A stretch of 43,875 nt of DNA from Stutzerimonas stutzeri (lineage in GTDB: Bacteria; Pseudomonadota; Gammaproteobacteria; Pseudomonadales; Pseudomonadaceae). This document shows positions 7,476-16,391 of the stretch, piece after piece. The notes under the pieces were generated by a model. It was given only the letters and a program-made list of their open reading frames with translations, made no database searches and was not told the origin of the DNA. The first letter of the stretch is position 1, and each line of letters begins with the position of its first letter. Location of the stretch: contig NZ_JAAMQZ010000038.1 of NCBI RefSeq assembly GCF_013522825.1, positions 1 through 43,875 on the forward strand, read 5' to 3'. Both the position numbers and the translations under genes were made by a program.

Positions 7476-8342
7476 ATGTCCAATTTACCCAAACCTACTA
7501 AACCTGAACCTAAGCCGCTCCGGGTCACGAAATCCAATACGCTGATTACCGCGTCGTACCGACTGACCCTCAACGAGCAGCGGTTGATCCTCGCGGCTAT
7601 CAGCAAGCTCGATCCACGAAGGCCCATGCCGAAAAAGGTGTCCGTGTCGGCCGTGGACTATTCGGATATCTACGGCGTCCAGCTCAGGCATGCCTATGAG
7701 CAGATGAAAGTGGCAGCTGATGAGCTGTACGAGCGCGACATCAAGACCTTTGACGGGTCCGGCATGGAGCGGAAGCGCTGGGTTGATCGGGCCAAATACC
7801 TGGATGGTGAAGGTCGCGTTGAGTTGTCGTTCACCATTCATGTCATGCCCTATCTCACGATGCTGTACAGCAAAGTGACTAGCTATGATCTACGTCGGGT
7901 AGCCTGCCTGGACTCGAGCCATTCATTCCGGCTGTTCGAGATGCTGATGCAATTTCGGAAGACTGGATGGGCCTACATCGAGGTTGAAGCCTTGCGGGTA
8001 GCCCTTGGCTTGTCGGATGCATATCAACGATTCAACAACCTCCGCCAGAGGGTCATAGATCCGGCAGTTGAGGAGCTGAAGACAAAGAGCAATCTGGATG
8101 TCAGCTACGAGTTGAGAAGGGAAGGGCGGAAGGTGATCGCAATCAAATTCACCTTCTGTGATCTCGCACAGCTCCCGCTTAATCTGGAACTTGACCCTGA
8201 GGATCTTCCACCGCTTCCTGAGTATGACCCTGCCGAAGAAAGCGAATGGCTGGTCACTAAGCCCCTGGGCGAGTTGGCTGAAGCTCAGGAAGCTGGACTG
8301 CTGTTCGCTGTTTCGGCGGATGAAGAAGATCAGCCTGATTAG
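7476..8342 (+). CDS. rep: Plasmid replication initiator, Rep_3/RepB family
   Basis: This 288-residue protein is the plasmid initiator that binds the upstream iterons. The N-terminal winged-helix domain has the family signature around residues 14-45 (VTKSNTLITASYRLTLNEQ, then RLILAAISKLD), and a second winged helix covers about residues 130-215, including the SHSFRLFEMLMQF and GLSDAYQRFNNLRQRV segments. Length is usual for the family (about 230-320). The acidic C-terminal tail (about 220-288) is extended. The gene faces away from the origin, with an inverted repeat at its promoter, and ends at a strong terminator. Confidence 0.92.
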   Translation: MSNLPKPTKPEPKPLRVTKSNTLITASYRLTLNEQRLILAAISKLDPRRPMPKKVSVSAVDYSDIYGVQLRHAYEQMKVAADELYERDIKTFDGSGMERKRWVDRAKYLDGEGRVELSFTIHVMPYLTMLYSKVTSYDLRRVACLDSSHSFRLFEMLMQFRKTGWAYIEVEALRVALGLSDAYQRFNNLRQRVIDPAVEELKTKSNLDVSYELRREGRKVIAIKFTFCDLAQLPLNLELDPEDLPPLPEYDPAEESEWLVTKPLGELAEAQEAGLLFAVSADEEDQPD

Positions 8343-8450
8343 CATGCGTCGTCATCTGACGACCGTTTGTGCCTTTGTGAGCAGTGTCGTCTGTGCCTTT
8401 TTTCCGCCCATGTCGTCATTTGCCGCCCTTTTGGTGCCGCTCCCACAAAA

Positions 8451-8475
8451 AACCCGCCTTAATGGCGGGTTTTTC
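8451..8475. terminator. Bidirectional intrinsic terminator
   Basis: AACCCGCC pairs with GGCGGGTT around a five-base loop, with A residues before it and T residues after it, so it can end transcription from both sides. It lies between rep (plus) and the convergent gene at 8502 (minus). Confidence 0.9.
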
Positions 8476-8501
8476 TTGGCCCGGTCTGGAGCGCGCAGAG
8501 C

Positions 8502-8843
8502 TCAGTAATTAGGCACAAGCGTAAAGAGGCTTCGCCGCCATTGGCATACATCCTCGCCTGTTGCTCGGCCTGCATTTTTGAGTGCGTCGAAAACGCTCAG
8601 GGCAAACGACATTGCAGCCTGGTCGTCTTCGTGGAGGTCGACAATCACAACCGGAAACTGGTCGCCGTCATCGGCATCAGGTGTTGCTATGGCGACTGTC
8701 TGAATCCCCCAGGTGATGCCATCATCGTAAGGTTCAACAACAAACCGCTTGAGCCGGCGAATCATGCCGTCACGAATCATCTGAATCAGATCGGTGCATG
8801 CCGGCTCCGATTGGCGGTGCTGGAAAAGTTGGATGGCTGTCAT
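8502..8843 (-). CDS. Hypothetical 113-residue protein
   Basis: Not recognised. It is a soluble protein with an acidic centre (ATPDADDGDQFPVVIVDLHEDD). There is no signal peptide. It is convergent with rep and shares the bidirectional terminator at 8451-8475. It is separated by 100 bp from another small unknown gene on the same strand. No motif points to a function. Confidence 0.6.
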   Translation of the reverse strand: MTAIQLFQHRQSEPACTDLIQMIRDGMIRRLKRFVVEPYDDGITWGIQTVAIATPDADDGDQFPVVIVDLHEDDQAAMSFALSVFDALKNAGRATGEDVCQWRRSLFTLVPNY

Positions 8844-8943
8844 AAGCTACGGCTCCCTTGATATGCAGTCATCCTGCCAGCAATCCTGTAAATCCCAAAC
8901 GGAATTCCCCTGGCGTTGTTCTGCGTCGGATTGGTGGCGAACC

Positions 8944-9264
8944 CTAGCATTCTTCTCCCTCCTGGTTGGGCGTGCTATTTCCCGCGGGAGGTGGTGGGAG
9001 ATCAACGAGGGTGGGAGTGGCTACGCAAAATGCTGTTTGCATGCCAGAAACATCTCCGTCCCAGCACTCGCATTCGGCATCCCAAGATTCGCGATCAAAG
9101 TCGAAGGTTGTCCCGAGATCAACAGCCCCATCCAGGGTGGTGTATGCCCCGCTCAAGGTTCCGTTGATCAGCACCGCGTAGCAATCGTCGCCGATTTGCA
9201 ATGCTTTCCCTGGATTGGCTTCAAGAAGACGCTGATAGCAAGAAAGGATCTCGTCGTAATTCAT
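8944..9264 (-). CDS. Hypothetical 106-residue protein
   Basis: Not recognised. The reading frame is open further upstream, to 9504, but that extension overlaps the helicase gene and lacks protein-like character; the start at 9264 (MNYDEILSCYQRLLEANPGK) is more plausible. The C-terminal part is acidic, contains a Cys pair (ECECWD) and ends in a proline-rich tail. It is divergently oriented from the helicase gene, with about 150 bp between them. Confidence 0.5.
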   Translation of the reverse strand: MNYDEILSCYQRLLEANPGKALQIGDDCYAVLINGTLSGAYTTLDGAVDLGTTFDFDRESWDAECECWDGDVSGMQTAFCVATPTLVDLPPPPAGNSTPNQEGEEC

Positions 9265-9412
9265 GATTGCTGCTCTGATTCCGGGTGTGAGAAGACATTG
9301 CCAGCTCTCCAGAAATACCCAAATCCTGTAAAGGACAGAGCTAGCAGCACCCCGCTTGGGTTTGTGCGTGGCTATGCAACCATGGAGCCATATCAGAACG
9401 GAGATCCAAGGG

Positions 9413-10915
9413 ATGAACTTCACCCACGAACAGGGGCCAGCGATTAACTCGTTGGCCCGTATCGTCAAGCTGGTGGCTTTTGCTGGAACTGGGAAGACCA
9501 CCACGCTTGTTGGCTATGCCAAGGCTCGGCCTCAATGTCGTCTGCTCTACCTCTGCTACAACAAAAGCGTCGAGATTGCTGCCAAGCAAAAATTTCCGCC
9601 GAACGTGACGTGCAAAACAGCCCACGGCTTGGCTTATGCGTCGATCGGATCGAAGTACAGACACAAGCTCACGAGCAACCTACGCCTGACCGACATCGCA
9701 AGGATTATCGGCTCTCAGAACTGGGAATTGGTGCGCAGCGTGCAAGAAACGCTGAATAATTATTTGGCAAGCGCGGATGACGACATCGAGCTCTGTCACT
9801 GCCCTGTCAGTAAGCTGAAAACGGAGCGAATGAAGCGCGCCGCCGGCAGCATCGTAGAAGGAGCCAGGCAGCTTTGGGGGCAAATGTGCGACATCCATAA
9901 CGAGGCTGCGAACATTACGCACGATGGGTACCTAAAGCTCTGGGCTCTCTCGAAACCAAACTTGCGGGACCGTTACGATATCGCGCTTGGAGATGAGGCA
10001 CAGGACATCAATCCAGTGATTGCAGGTGTGCTTGCGCAGCAGGCGGCATACGGTATGGGTGTGGTCGTTTGTGGTGATGGCCATCAGATGCTGTACCGCT
10101 TCAGGGGGGCCGTAGATGCTCTCAATGCAACCTGGCTCGACAAAGCGGAAGTCCATTACCTCACTCAGTCGTTTCGGTTCGGGTCTGCCGTTGCGCACGT
10201 CGCCAACATGGTTCTCGCGTTCAAGGGTGAATCCCGCCAACTGGCTGGGCTTGGCGGCGAGACTCGTGTTTCCAAGGCACTACCTGCTGACCTTGAACAT
10301 CGCACCGTACTCTGCCGGACGGTGGTTGGAGTGATCGAGACGGCGCTGGCCAATGTAGAGACTGGCGCAAAGATCTACTGGGTTGGGGGGATCGAGGGTT
10401 ACAACCTCCAGGATCTTGAAGACCTACATGCGCTATCGAAGGGGTGGCGTGACCGAGTGAAGGGGAAAAAACTCCTCCAGGAATATCCTGATTACGATCT
10501 CTACAAGCAGATTGCCGATGAAAGCCAAGACCCTGAGATGAACCGCTCGATCAAGATCATCGAGCAGTACAGCGCGGATCTCCCAGAGTTATTTGCCAAG
10601 CTGCGGCGTAATGCTGTCACCGATGAGCTTGAAGCCACCATCACTCTCAGCACCGCGCATCGTTCGAAGGGCTTGGAGTGGGATGCGGTGCAACTGGCTG
10701 AAGATTTCACCTTCGATCCATTCAATCCAGAGAACGAAAAGGAACCATGGATTGATGAGATGAACCTCCTCTACGTCGCGTGTACCCGCGCCATGCGAGT
10801 TCTTGCTGTCAACTCGACGATGTTGGAGATCATGAAAGAGTTCGTCGACCGGCGTGACGGCCGCAAGCCAAATACCCCGATGGTTTTCAAGAAGAAGCAG
10901 GTAGCTGCCGCGTAG
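9413..10915 (+). CDS. UvrD-like superfamily 1 DNA helicase
   Basis: This 500-residue protein is an ATP-driven DNA helicase of the UvrD/PcrA group. Visible motifs are Walker A (FAGTGKTTTLV, residues about 23-33), motif II as GDEAQDINP, motif III as CGDGHQMLYRFRGA, motif V as LSTAHRSKGLEWD and motif VI as LYVACTRAMRVL. It is shorter than UvrD (about 720), so accessory subdomains are reduced. The start at 9413 follows CCAAGGG and begins MNFTHEQ; the open frame starts at 9356. Genes like this are common on large Pseudomonas plasmids, where the role is undefined, perhaps in DNA transfer or repair. Confidence 0.9.
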   Translation: MNFTHEQGPAINSLARIVKLVAFAGTGKTTTLVGYAKARPQCRLLYLCYNKSVEIAAKQKFPPNVTCKTAHGLAYASIGSKYRHKLTSNLRLTDIARIIGSQNWELVRSVQETLNNYLASADDDIELCHCPVSKLKTERMKRAAGSIVEGARQLWGQMCDIHNEAANITHDGYLKLWALSKPNLRDRYDIALGDEAQDINPVIAGVLAQQAAYGMGVVVCGDGHQMLYRFRGAVDALNATWLDKAEVHYLTQSFRFGSAVAHVANMVLAFKGESRQLAGLGGETRVSKALPADLEHRTVLCRTVVGVIETALANVETGAKIYWVGGIEGYNLQDLEDLHALSKGWRDRVKGKKLLQEYPDYDLYKQIADESQDPEMNRSIKIIEQYSADLPELFAKLRRNAVTDELEATITLSTAHRSKGLEWDAVQLAEDFTFDPFNPENEKEPWIDEMNLLYVACTRAMRVLAVNSTMLEIMKEFVDRRDGRKPNTPMVFKKKQVAAA

Positions 10916-10974
10916 TGCTCCTCGAGCATGCTTCGACTTTCGAAAACCACCCACTGATCACAGGAGATATTCTC

Positions 10975-11160
10975 ATGCCCATTTCTACAGGCCAGGCAGC
11001 TTTGCTTCAGCAGCTGCGGGATCAAGGCTATGTAGTCTTGCTCGTTGAGCCGAGCGAAACTGAACACATCAGTCGAGAAAGGTTGGAGAGCCGTTTGCGG
11101 GCCGATGCTGCGGATCACATTGAGGATCTGTTGTCCCTTGAGGCAGTCCGAGTTCGTTGA
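10975..11160 (+). CDS. Hypothetical 61-residue protein
   Basis: Small soluble protein, not recognised, predicted to be mostly helical (QAALLQQLRDQGYVVLLVEP). The start at 10975 is chosen for the AGGAGATATTCTC ribosome site; the open frame begins at 10915, on the helicase stop. It lies 59 bp after the helicase on the same strand and is followed by an intrinsic terminator, so the two genes probably share a transcript. Confidence 0.6.
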   Translation: MPISTGQAALLQQLRDQGYVVLLVEPSETEHISRERLESRLRADAADHIEDLLSLEAVRVR

Positions 11161-11181
11161 GCTGACACGTAGCAAATAAAG

Positions 11182-11202
11182 CCCGCCTCGAGCGGGTTTT
11201 TT
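11182..11202 (+). terminator. Intrinsic terminator after the helicase unit
   Basis: CCCGC and GCGGG flank a CTCGA loop and are followed by TTTTTTGTTT. It ends the helicase and small-gene transcript and is the last clearly plasmid-type feature before the ICE. Confidence 0.88.
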
Positions 11203-11379
11203 GTTTCACGATGACTCCAGCCCGGTAGTTCGCTGGACTGCGACGTAGCCCGATACAGCAGGTTTATCAATAGCTTACGCGCTTCCATCATATGCCGGTG
11301 CTTTCTGAAACTTGACCCGGTTCTCCCTCGCGCCGCTCCTATCTGGCTCCTGGAATCCGGGTCGTTCCAAGGAGTCATC

Positions 11380-12579
11380 ATGGCAAAGATCAAGCTCACC
11401 AAGACCGCCGTAGAGTCGGCGCAACCCCAGGCGAAGGACATCGAACTACGGGATACCGTCGTGCCCGGCTTCCTTTGCAAGATTACCTCGACGGGACGCC
11501 GGGTGTTCATGCTCCAGTACCGCACGAACTCTGGCCAGCCCCGCAAGCCCTCGCTGGGACTCTACGGGGAGCTAACCGTCGAACAGGCGCGGGTCAAAGC
11601 GCAGGACTGGCTGGCCGAGGTTCGCCGGGGTGGTGATCCCGGCGGTGCCAAGGCCGAGGCGCGCAAGGCGCCCACGATGGCCGAGTTGTGCAAAAAGTTC
11701 ATGGAGGACTACTCCAAGAAGCGCAACAAGGTCAGCACGCAGGACGGCTACCAGGGCGTCATCGACCGCAACATCATCCCGCTGCTGGGCCGCAAGAAGG
11801 TGCATGACGTGAAGCGGCCCGACATTGCGGGGCTCATGGAAAAGCTGGCCTACAAGCCGACCGAGGCCAACAAGACCTTCGGCGTGCTGCGCAAGATGTT
11901 CAACTTGGCCGAAGTCTGGGGCTTCCGCCCGGACGGCACGAATCCGTGCCGCCACGTCCCGATGTACCCGCCGGGCAAGGAAACCCGGCTCATCGTGGAC
12001 GAGGAAATGGTGCGGATCTTCCGCCAGTTGGAGAAACTGGAGGCGGAGGGGCTGGAGAACTACGTCATCCCGTTGGCGATCCGGCTGCAATTCGAGTTTG
12101 CGGCGCGGCGCTCCGAAATCTGCCCGCTCGAATGGAGCTGGCTGGACTTCGAGAACCGGCGCGTGGTGTGGCCCGACAGCAAGGTTGGCGGCATTTCCAA
12201 GCCCATGAGCGAGGAAGCCTATCGGCTGCTTTCGACGGCGCCGCGTCTGGAAGGCTGCCCTTACGTCCTGCCGTCGCCGAACGACCCGGCCAAGCACCTG
12301 ACCTTTGGCGAGCACTATGGCGGCTGGTGCCGGACGCTCAAGGCCGCCAGCGTGCCGCACGTAGGCACGCACGGCATCCGTCATCGCTCGACCACCGACA
12401 TTGCCAATTCCGGTGTGCCGACCAAAGTGGGAATGAAGCTGACGGGCCACAAGACCGTGGCGATGTTCATGCACTACGTCCACACCGAGGACAAGCCGGT
12501 GCGCGAGGCGGCCGAGCTGGTGGCCAGCCGCCGCCAAGCCATCACGGGCGCGCGGCAGCTTGCGGAGGCGGTGGCATGA
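11380..12579 (+). CDS. int: ICE tyrosine integrase, DUF4102 type
   Basis: This 399-residue site-specific recombinase should integrate and excise the element. The N-terminal DUF4102 arm-binding domain covers about residues 1-90 (KLTKTAVESAQPQ, VPGFLCKIT). A SAM-like core-binding domain follows (about 98-180), then the catalytic domain. Catalytic residues are visible: Arg243 in EFAARRSEI, HGIR at 331-334, His357 in LTGHKT and the nucleophile Tyr366 in MHYVH. The start follows CCAAGGAGTCATC. It overlaps the next gene by ATGA, and sits at the left end of the element, as usual for this family. Confidence 0.94.
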   Translation: MAKIKLTKTAVESAQPQAKDIELRDTVVPGFLCKITSTGRRVFMLQYRTNSGQPRKPSLGLYGELTVEQARVKAQDWLAEVRRGGDPGGAKAEARKAPTMAELCKKFMEDYSKKRNKVSTQDGYQGVIDRNIIPLLGRKKVHDVKRPDIAGLMEKLAYKPTEANKTFGVLRKMFNLAEVWGFRPDGTNPCRHVPMYPPGKETRLIVDEEMVRIFRQLEKLEAEGLENYVIPLAIRLQFEFAARRSEICPLEWSWLDFENRRVVWPDSKVGGISKPMSEEAYRLLSTAPRLEGCPYVLPSPNDPAKHLTFGEHYGGWCRTLKAASVPHVGTHGIRHRSTTDIANSGVPTKVGMKLTGHKTVAMFMHYVHTEDKPVREAAELVASRRQAITGARQLAEAVA

Positions 12580-13640
12580 ACGGGCGCCGGCCATCAGCAG
12601 CATCGCTCGCAGCGCCCGCGGCGCTGCTGGGCGACATTCGGGCACTGATCGAGGCGGCGCGCTTGCGCGCCGCCTCGACGGTGAATAGCGAGCTTACGAT
12701 GCTCTACTGGCGCATCGGCCAACGCATCCACACGCAGGTCTTGGACAGGCGCCGGGGCGCCTACGGCAAGGAAGTTCTGCCCACCTTGGCTGCGCAGTTG
12801 GTGGAGGAGTACGGCAGCAGCTTTGCAGAGCAGAACTTGCGCCGCATGGTGCAGTTCGCCGCCACCTTCCCCGACGAGCGAATTCTCGTATCACTGATAC
12901 GAGAATTGAGCTGGACGCACTTCATCGCCCTGATGCCGCTGAAAGACCCGCTCCAGCGGGACTACTACGCACAGATGGCCAGCACCCAACGCTGGAGCGT
13001 GCGGACGCTGCGCGAGCGTATCGACTCGATGCTGTACGAGCGCACGGCGCTTTCCCAAAAGCCGGAAGAAACCATAGCGCAGGAGTTGGCGACCCTGCGC
13101 GATGCGCAGCGCATGTCGCCGGCCCTGGTCATGCGCGACCCGTACATCCTCGACTTCCTGGGCCTGCGGGACACTTGGCAGGAAGGCGACTTGGAAGCGG
13201 CGATCATCCGTGAAATGGAGTCCTTCCTGCTGGAGCTGGGCGCGGGCTTCTCATTCGTCGCCCGGCAGAAGCGCATTCCGATCGACGACGAGGATTTCCA
13301 CCTTGACCTTCTGTTCTACAATCGCAAGCTGCGGCGGCTGGTTGCGGTGGAGTTGAAGGTAGGTGACTTCAAGGCGGCCTACAAAGGGCAGATGGAGCTT
13401 TACCTTCGGTGGCTAGACAAGCACGAACGGGAGCCGGAGGAAGCCTCGCCGCTCGGGATCATCCTTTGCACCGGCAAGAAGCGCGAGCAGATCGAATTGC
13501 TGGAGCTGGACAAGTCCGGCATCCACGTTGCCGAGTATCTGACCGCCTTGCCGCCGAGGGGCGTGCTGGTGGAGCGGCTGCAACAGGCAACGCAACGGGC
13601 GCAGTTGCAAATCGAGCAGCGCAAGACGGACAACGAGTAG
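12576..13640 (+). CDS. DUF1016 family PD-(D/E)XK nuclease-like protein
   Basis: This 354-residue protein matches the DUF1016 (YhcG) family. The N-terminal domain (about residues 17-170) has the family pattern TMLYWRIGQRI, then YGKEVLPTLAAQL and LSWTHFIALMPLKDPLQRDYY. The C-terminal half is a PD-(D/E)XK nuclease fold with the motif FHLDLLFYNRKLRRLVAVELK, giving a D...ExK catalytic set. Family members are thought to cut DNA, and several occur near restriction or defence genes. The start ATG overlaps the integrase stop, so the two are translationally coupled, an unusual pairing. The exact substrate is unknown. Confidence 0.88.
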   Translation: MNGRRPSAASLAAPAALLGDIRALIEAARLRAASTVNSELTMLYWRIGQRIHTQVLDRRRGAYGKEVLPTLAAQLVEEYGSSFAEQNLRRMVQFAATFPDERILVSLIRELSWTHFIALMPLKDPLQRDYYAQMASTQRWSVRTLRERIDSMLYERTALSQKPEETIAQELATLRDAQRMSPALVMRDPYILDFLGLRDTWQEGDLEAAIIREMESFLLELGAGFSFVARQKRIPIDDEDFHLDLLFYNRKLRRLVAVELKVGDFKAAYKGQMELYLRWLDKHEREPEEASPLGIILCTGKKREQIELLELDKSGIHVAEYLTALPPRGVLVERLQQATQRAQLQIEQRKTDNE

Positions 13641-13991
13641 TCCTGTCCCAAGCAGTCGGGCGTCCCGGCGTGCCGCCGTCGCGCTGTCGTGCTGCGCATC
13701 GAGCTTCGCTGCGCGAGTCTCGCCCCTGTCGGGCTTCCATCACTGACGCCTCCGTCCCGGCTCGTTGATCCGGGCCTGCGCGCTCCGCTTGCCAAAAATC
13801 GACTCTGTGCAGTGGGCGGGTGTGGGCGGTCTTGCTGTTCCCTTCACCGTATCACGGCGTTCTCGCCGTCAAGGGCGGCGCGCGCCATGCGCGCTTGCGT
13901 CCTGGCGGCCGTCTGCGACCCCTGACTGCTTGCGCTGCGCCGTGCTGCCGCCGGTTCCGGGCAATTCCGCCCGAGCAACCGGAGCACGATC
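13641..13991. other. Non-coding gap with intergenic repeat copy A
   Basis: No gene is supported. Positions 13732-13793 hold one copy of a diverged GC-rich repeat that ends CGGGCCTGCGCGCTCCGCTT and recurs at 18130-18193 and 23104-23158. The rest is GC-rich sequence leading into the radC ribosome site. Confidence 0.5.
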
Positions 13992-14501
13992 ATGTCGCAA
14001 CTGTCCTTTCCCTCGTTCGATTCCTGTCTGCTGGTGCGCGACGCGCACGGGCGCTATCTACCGGCATCGGCCGACGACATTCTGGAAGCTGCGCGCCAGG
14101 TCATTGACCGGAAAATGCGGCGCGGAGCAGAGTTCACTTCGCCGGCGGCGGTCAAGGAATACTTGCGTACAAAGTTGGCCAGCTTCGAGCATGAGGTGTT
14201 CGTAGTGCTGTTCATGGATACGCGCCATCGTCTGATCGAATACAGGGAGATGTTCCACGGCACTATTGACGGTGCGTCGGTGTATCCGCGCGAAGTGGTC
14301 AAGGAGGCGCTGCGGCTCAATGCGGCGGCGGTCGTCGTTTCGCACAACCATCCGAGCGGAAACCCCGAGCCGAGCGCGGCTGACCGGGCGCTGACCCAGC
14401 GGCTCAAGGAAGCGTTGGGTCTGGTGGACGTGCGCGTGCTCGATCACATCATCGTTGCGGGCAACGAAACGGCATCGTTCGCCGAGCATGGGCTGATCTA
14501 G
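13992..14501 (+). CDS. radC: RadC/JAB-domain protein of the ICE
   Basis: This 169-residue protein has the JAB (MPN) metalloprotease-like fold of RadC. The metal-binding motif is SHNHPSGNPEPSAADRAL (residues about 117-134), matching HxHPSGxPxPSxxD. The N-terminal helix-hairpin-helix region of chromosomal RadC is absent, as usual for ICE and phage versions. Its biochemical role is not established; such genes are standard members of this ICE family and of genomic islands. It is followed by a terminator with a UUCG loop. Confidence 0.92.
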   Translation: MSQLSFPSFDSCLLVRDAHGRYLPASADDILEAARQVIDRKMRRGAEFTSPAAVKEYLRTKLASFEHEVFVVLFMDTRHRLIEYREMFHGTIDGASVYPREVVKEALRLNAAAVVVSHNHPSGNPEPSAADRALTQRLKEALGLVDVRVLDHIIVAGNETASFAEHGLI

Positions 14502-14504
14502 CCC

Positions 14505-14525
14505 AAGGGGCTTCGGCCCCTTTTT
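14505..14525 (+). terminator. Intrinsic terminator after radC
   Basis: AAGGGGC and GCCCCTT pair across a TTCG tetraloop and run into a T tract, immediately after the radC stop. It separates radC from the convergent AAA ATPase gene. Confidence 0.92.
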
Positions 14526-16391
14526 GCTGCGCCTGGTGGCATAGCTATGGCCCTCGCGGCCTGATGCTCAGGCCGTCGCAACCTGAATCATCTCGTCGTA
14601 ATGTTTCTTGTCCACCTCTTCCAGCCACTGGAAGATGTTCCCGATGACGCTGTGGCTTTCGCCTGCCAAGTTTTCTGCGGATTCCTCTGTTATCTCAATA
14701 ACGTCGCTATGTGAATACTTATTGATAAAGCGGTAGATTTTTTCTTTAAGCTCTGGTGTCGTGATGGTGCAATCTTTTAGGCCAGCCTCCATCAATTGAC
14801 TAATGTCGCTTCGACGCCTTGGATATTTGAAGGTGAAAAACGATTCAACAAGCTTTCGGGCGAGGTTGGCGGTCAAGAACGCCTCATCTCGATTGAGTGT
14901 TGTGTGCGCCCTATATTCGTAGAGCTTCTTGAAGATATAGTGGTACTCGGAACCGTAGTTCTTGAGTGAGTCGTCGGCATCCACAAGTAGGGAGTGACGA
15001 GGGGAGCCAGGTGGCGCATCCAGGCGATAAAAGAAGCAATTCTCGGCGTTGCCTTTTTTGACTCGATTCCTATTGGTGCCAGTGAACCAGTCTCTCACTA
15101 GCTTAAAGTAAGTGAAGTTGTGAGTCAGCACAAAAAGTTGCTTGGCTTCAGTGCATTGCGTTCTCAAAAACGAGTAGGCGTGAAACAAGTGATTAGAATC
15201 AAAGCTTGAGACCGGATCGTCAACGACGACGATCGTATCCTTGATGTTATTTCCATTTTCTTTGAGCTTCGTGATGAAATAGACAAATGCAATCGCAGTT
15301 TTCTCACCTTCGCTCAAATTCCCATCGTGCTCACCAACCCCGTTTCTGATGATCTCATAGCCTTTCTTCTTCTGATTGAAGTTCAGGCAAAGCTCAGAGC
15401 GGCCAATGAAGCGATGCAGGATGTCATTGAACTCCTTTGCCCCGACCGTTTCATTCGAGAGCGCCGCTTCTATGGCTCCGACCTCTAGACTAATTTTTTC
15501 AATTTCCTTATGGTCGTTCTTTGCTTCTGACTCAAGGTCATTGCACTTCTTCTCACTTCCAGCATAGTCAAACTCTTGCACCTCAGCCGCAGCAAAGTGA
15601 AGCTCCAGTGCCACCTTGCTTTTTGAGGTCTCAGATTTGAAATTTGAAGTCTTATTGTTGTGCTTTCCAACGAGAGCAACAATCGATTTCAGGATGTCAT
15701 TGAAATTGGTGACATCGTCTTCAACCACATCCGAGATCTGAATGTCTGTCTTCCCAGGGTCTGTGATCTTGGCCTTCAGGGCTTCCCGCCAGGCGTCGAT
15801 TTGCTGGTCGATCTTTTCAGCAGCAGTTGCGTAGTCCTTTTGAAGCTTCTCTGCCTCGGCCGATAGTTCTTTATAAAACTCGGTCGATGCGGGAAACTGA
15901 TTAGCTGGAGCGCCTTGAGATTCAATCCATGTCGCCGCGTTCTGAAGTCGGCTCTGAAACTCCGTGAACTCCTTGCTGAAGTGGGCAGCAAGCGCCTCGG
16001 CACGAAGCTGGGCGAACGGAGAGCCGCAGAACTCGCAGGATTGCGAGTCGTGGTTTTTATGGATTTCCAAGCCTGCTTGAACCCATTCGCGGATTTCCGG
16101 GTTATCGGTCAGCCGCTGGATTGCTTGATTGACCGCCGTAGTCCCAATCAAATCTCTGATGCGGCCCGCCGCTTTCTTAAAGTAGTCCGGCTCAATGGCC
16201 GTTGAGGCGAAAGCAATGCTTGGAAGCTGATCTGGCTTGGCGGCATTCGTAAGGTCGATAACCCTCTCATCTGGAAGAACCGACTCCGCCTTGATAATTG
16301 TCTCGCCGTTATTCTGTATGAAGTTGAAGAGCTTGCGGCGGTCGTAATTCAAGTAATAACTGTCGCTCGTATCAATCGCCTGAAGTCCAAG

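Noticed and set aside
11161..11379. Search for the TTTTTCAT-type attachment core of Tn4371 elements at the left junction
   Set aside because: No exact copy was found; TTTTTTGTTTCAC after the terminator is only loosely similar, so no attachment site is annotated.
11572..12645. 357-codon minus-strand open frame opposite the integrase
   Set aside because: The integrase is unambiguous, and the antisense product is of the low-complexity type produced by GC-rich coding sequence.
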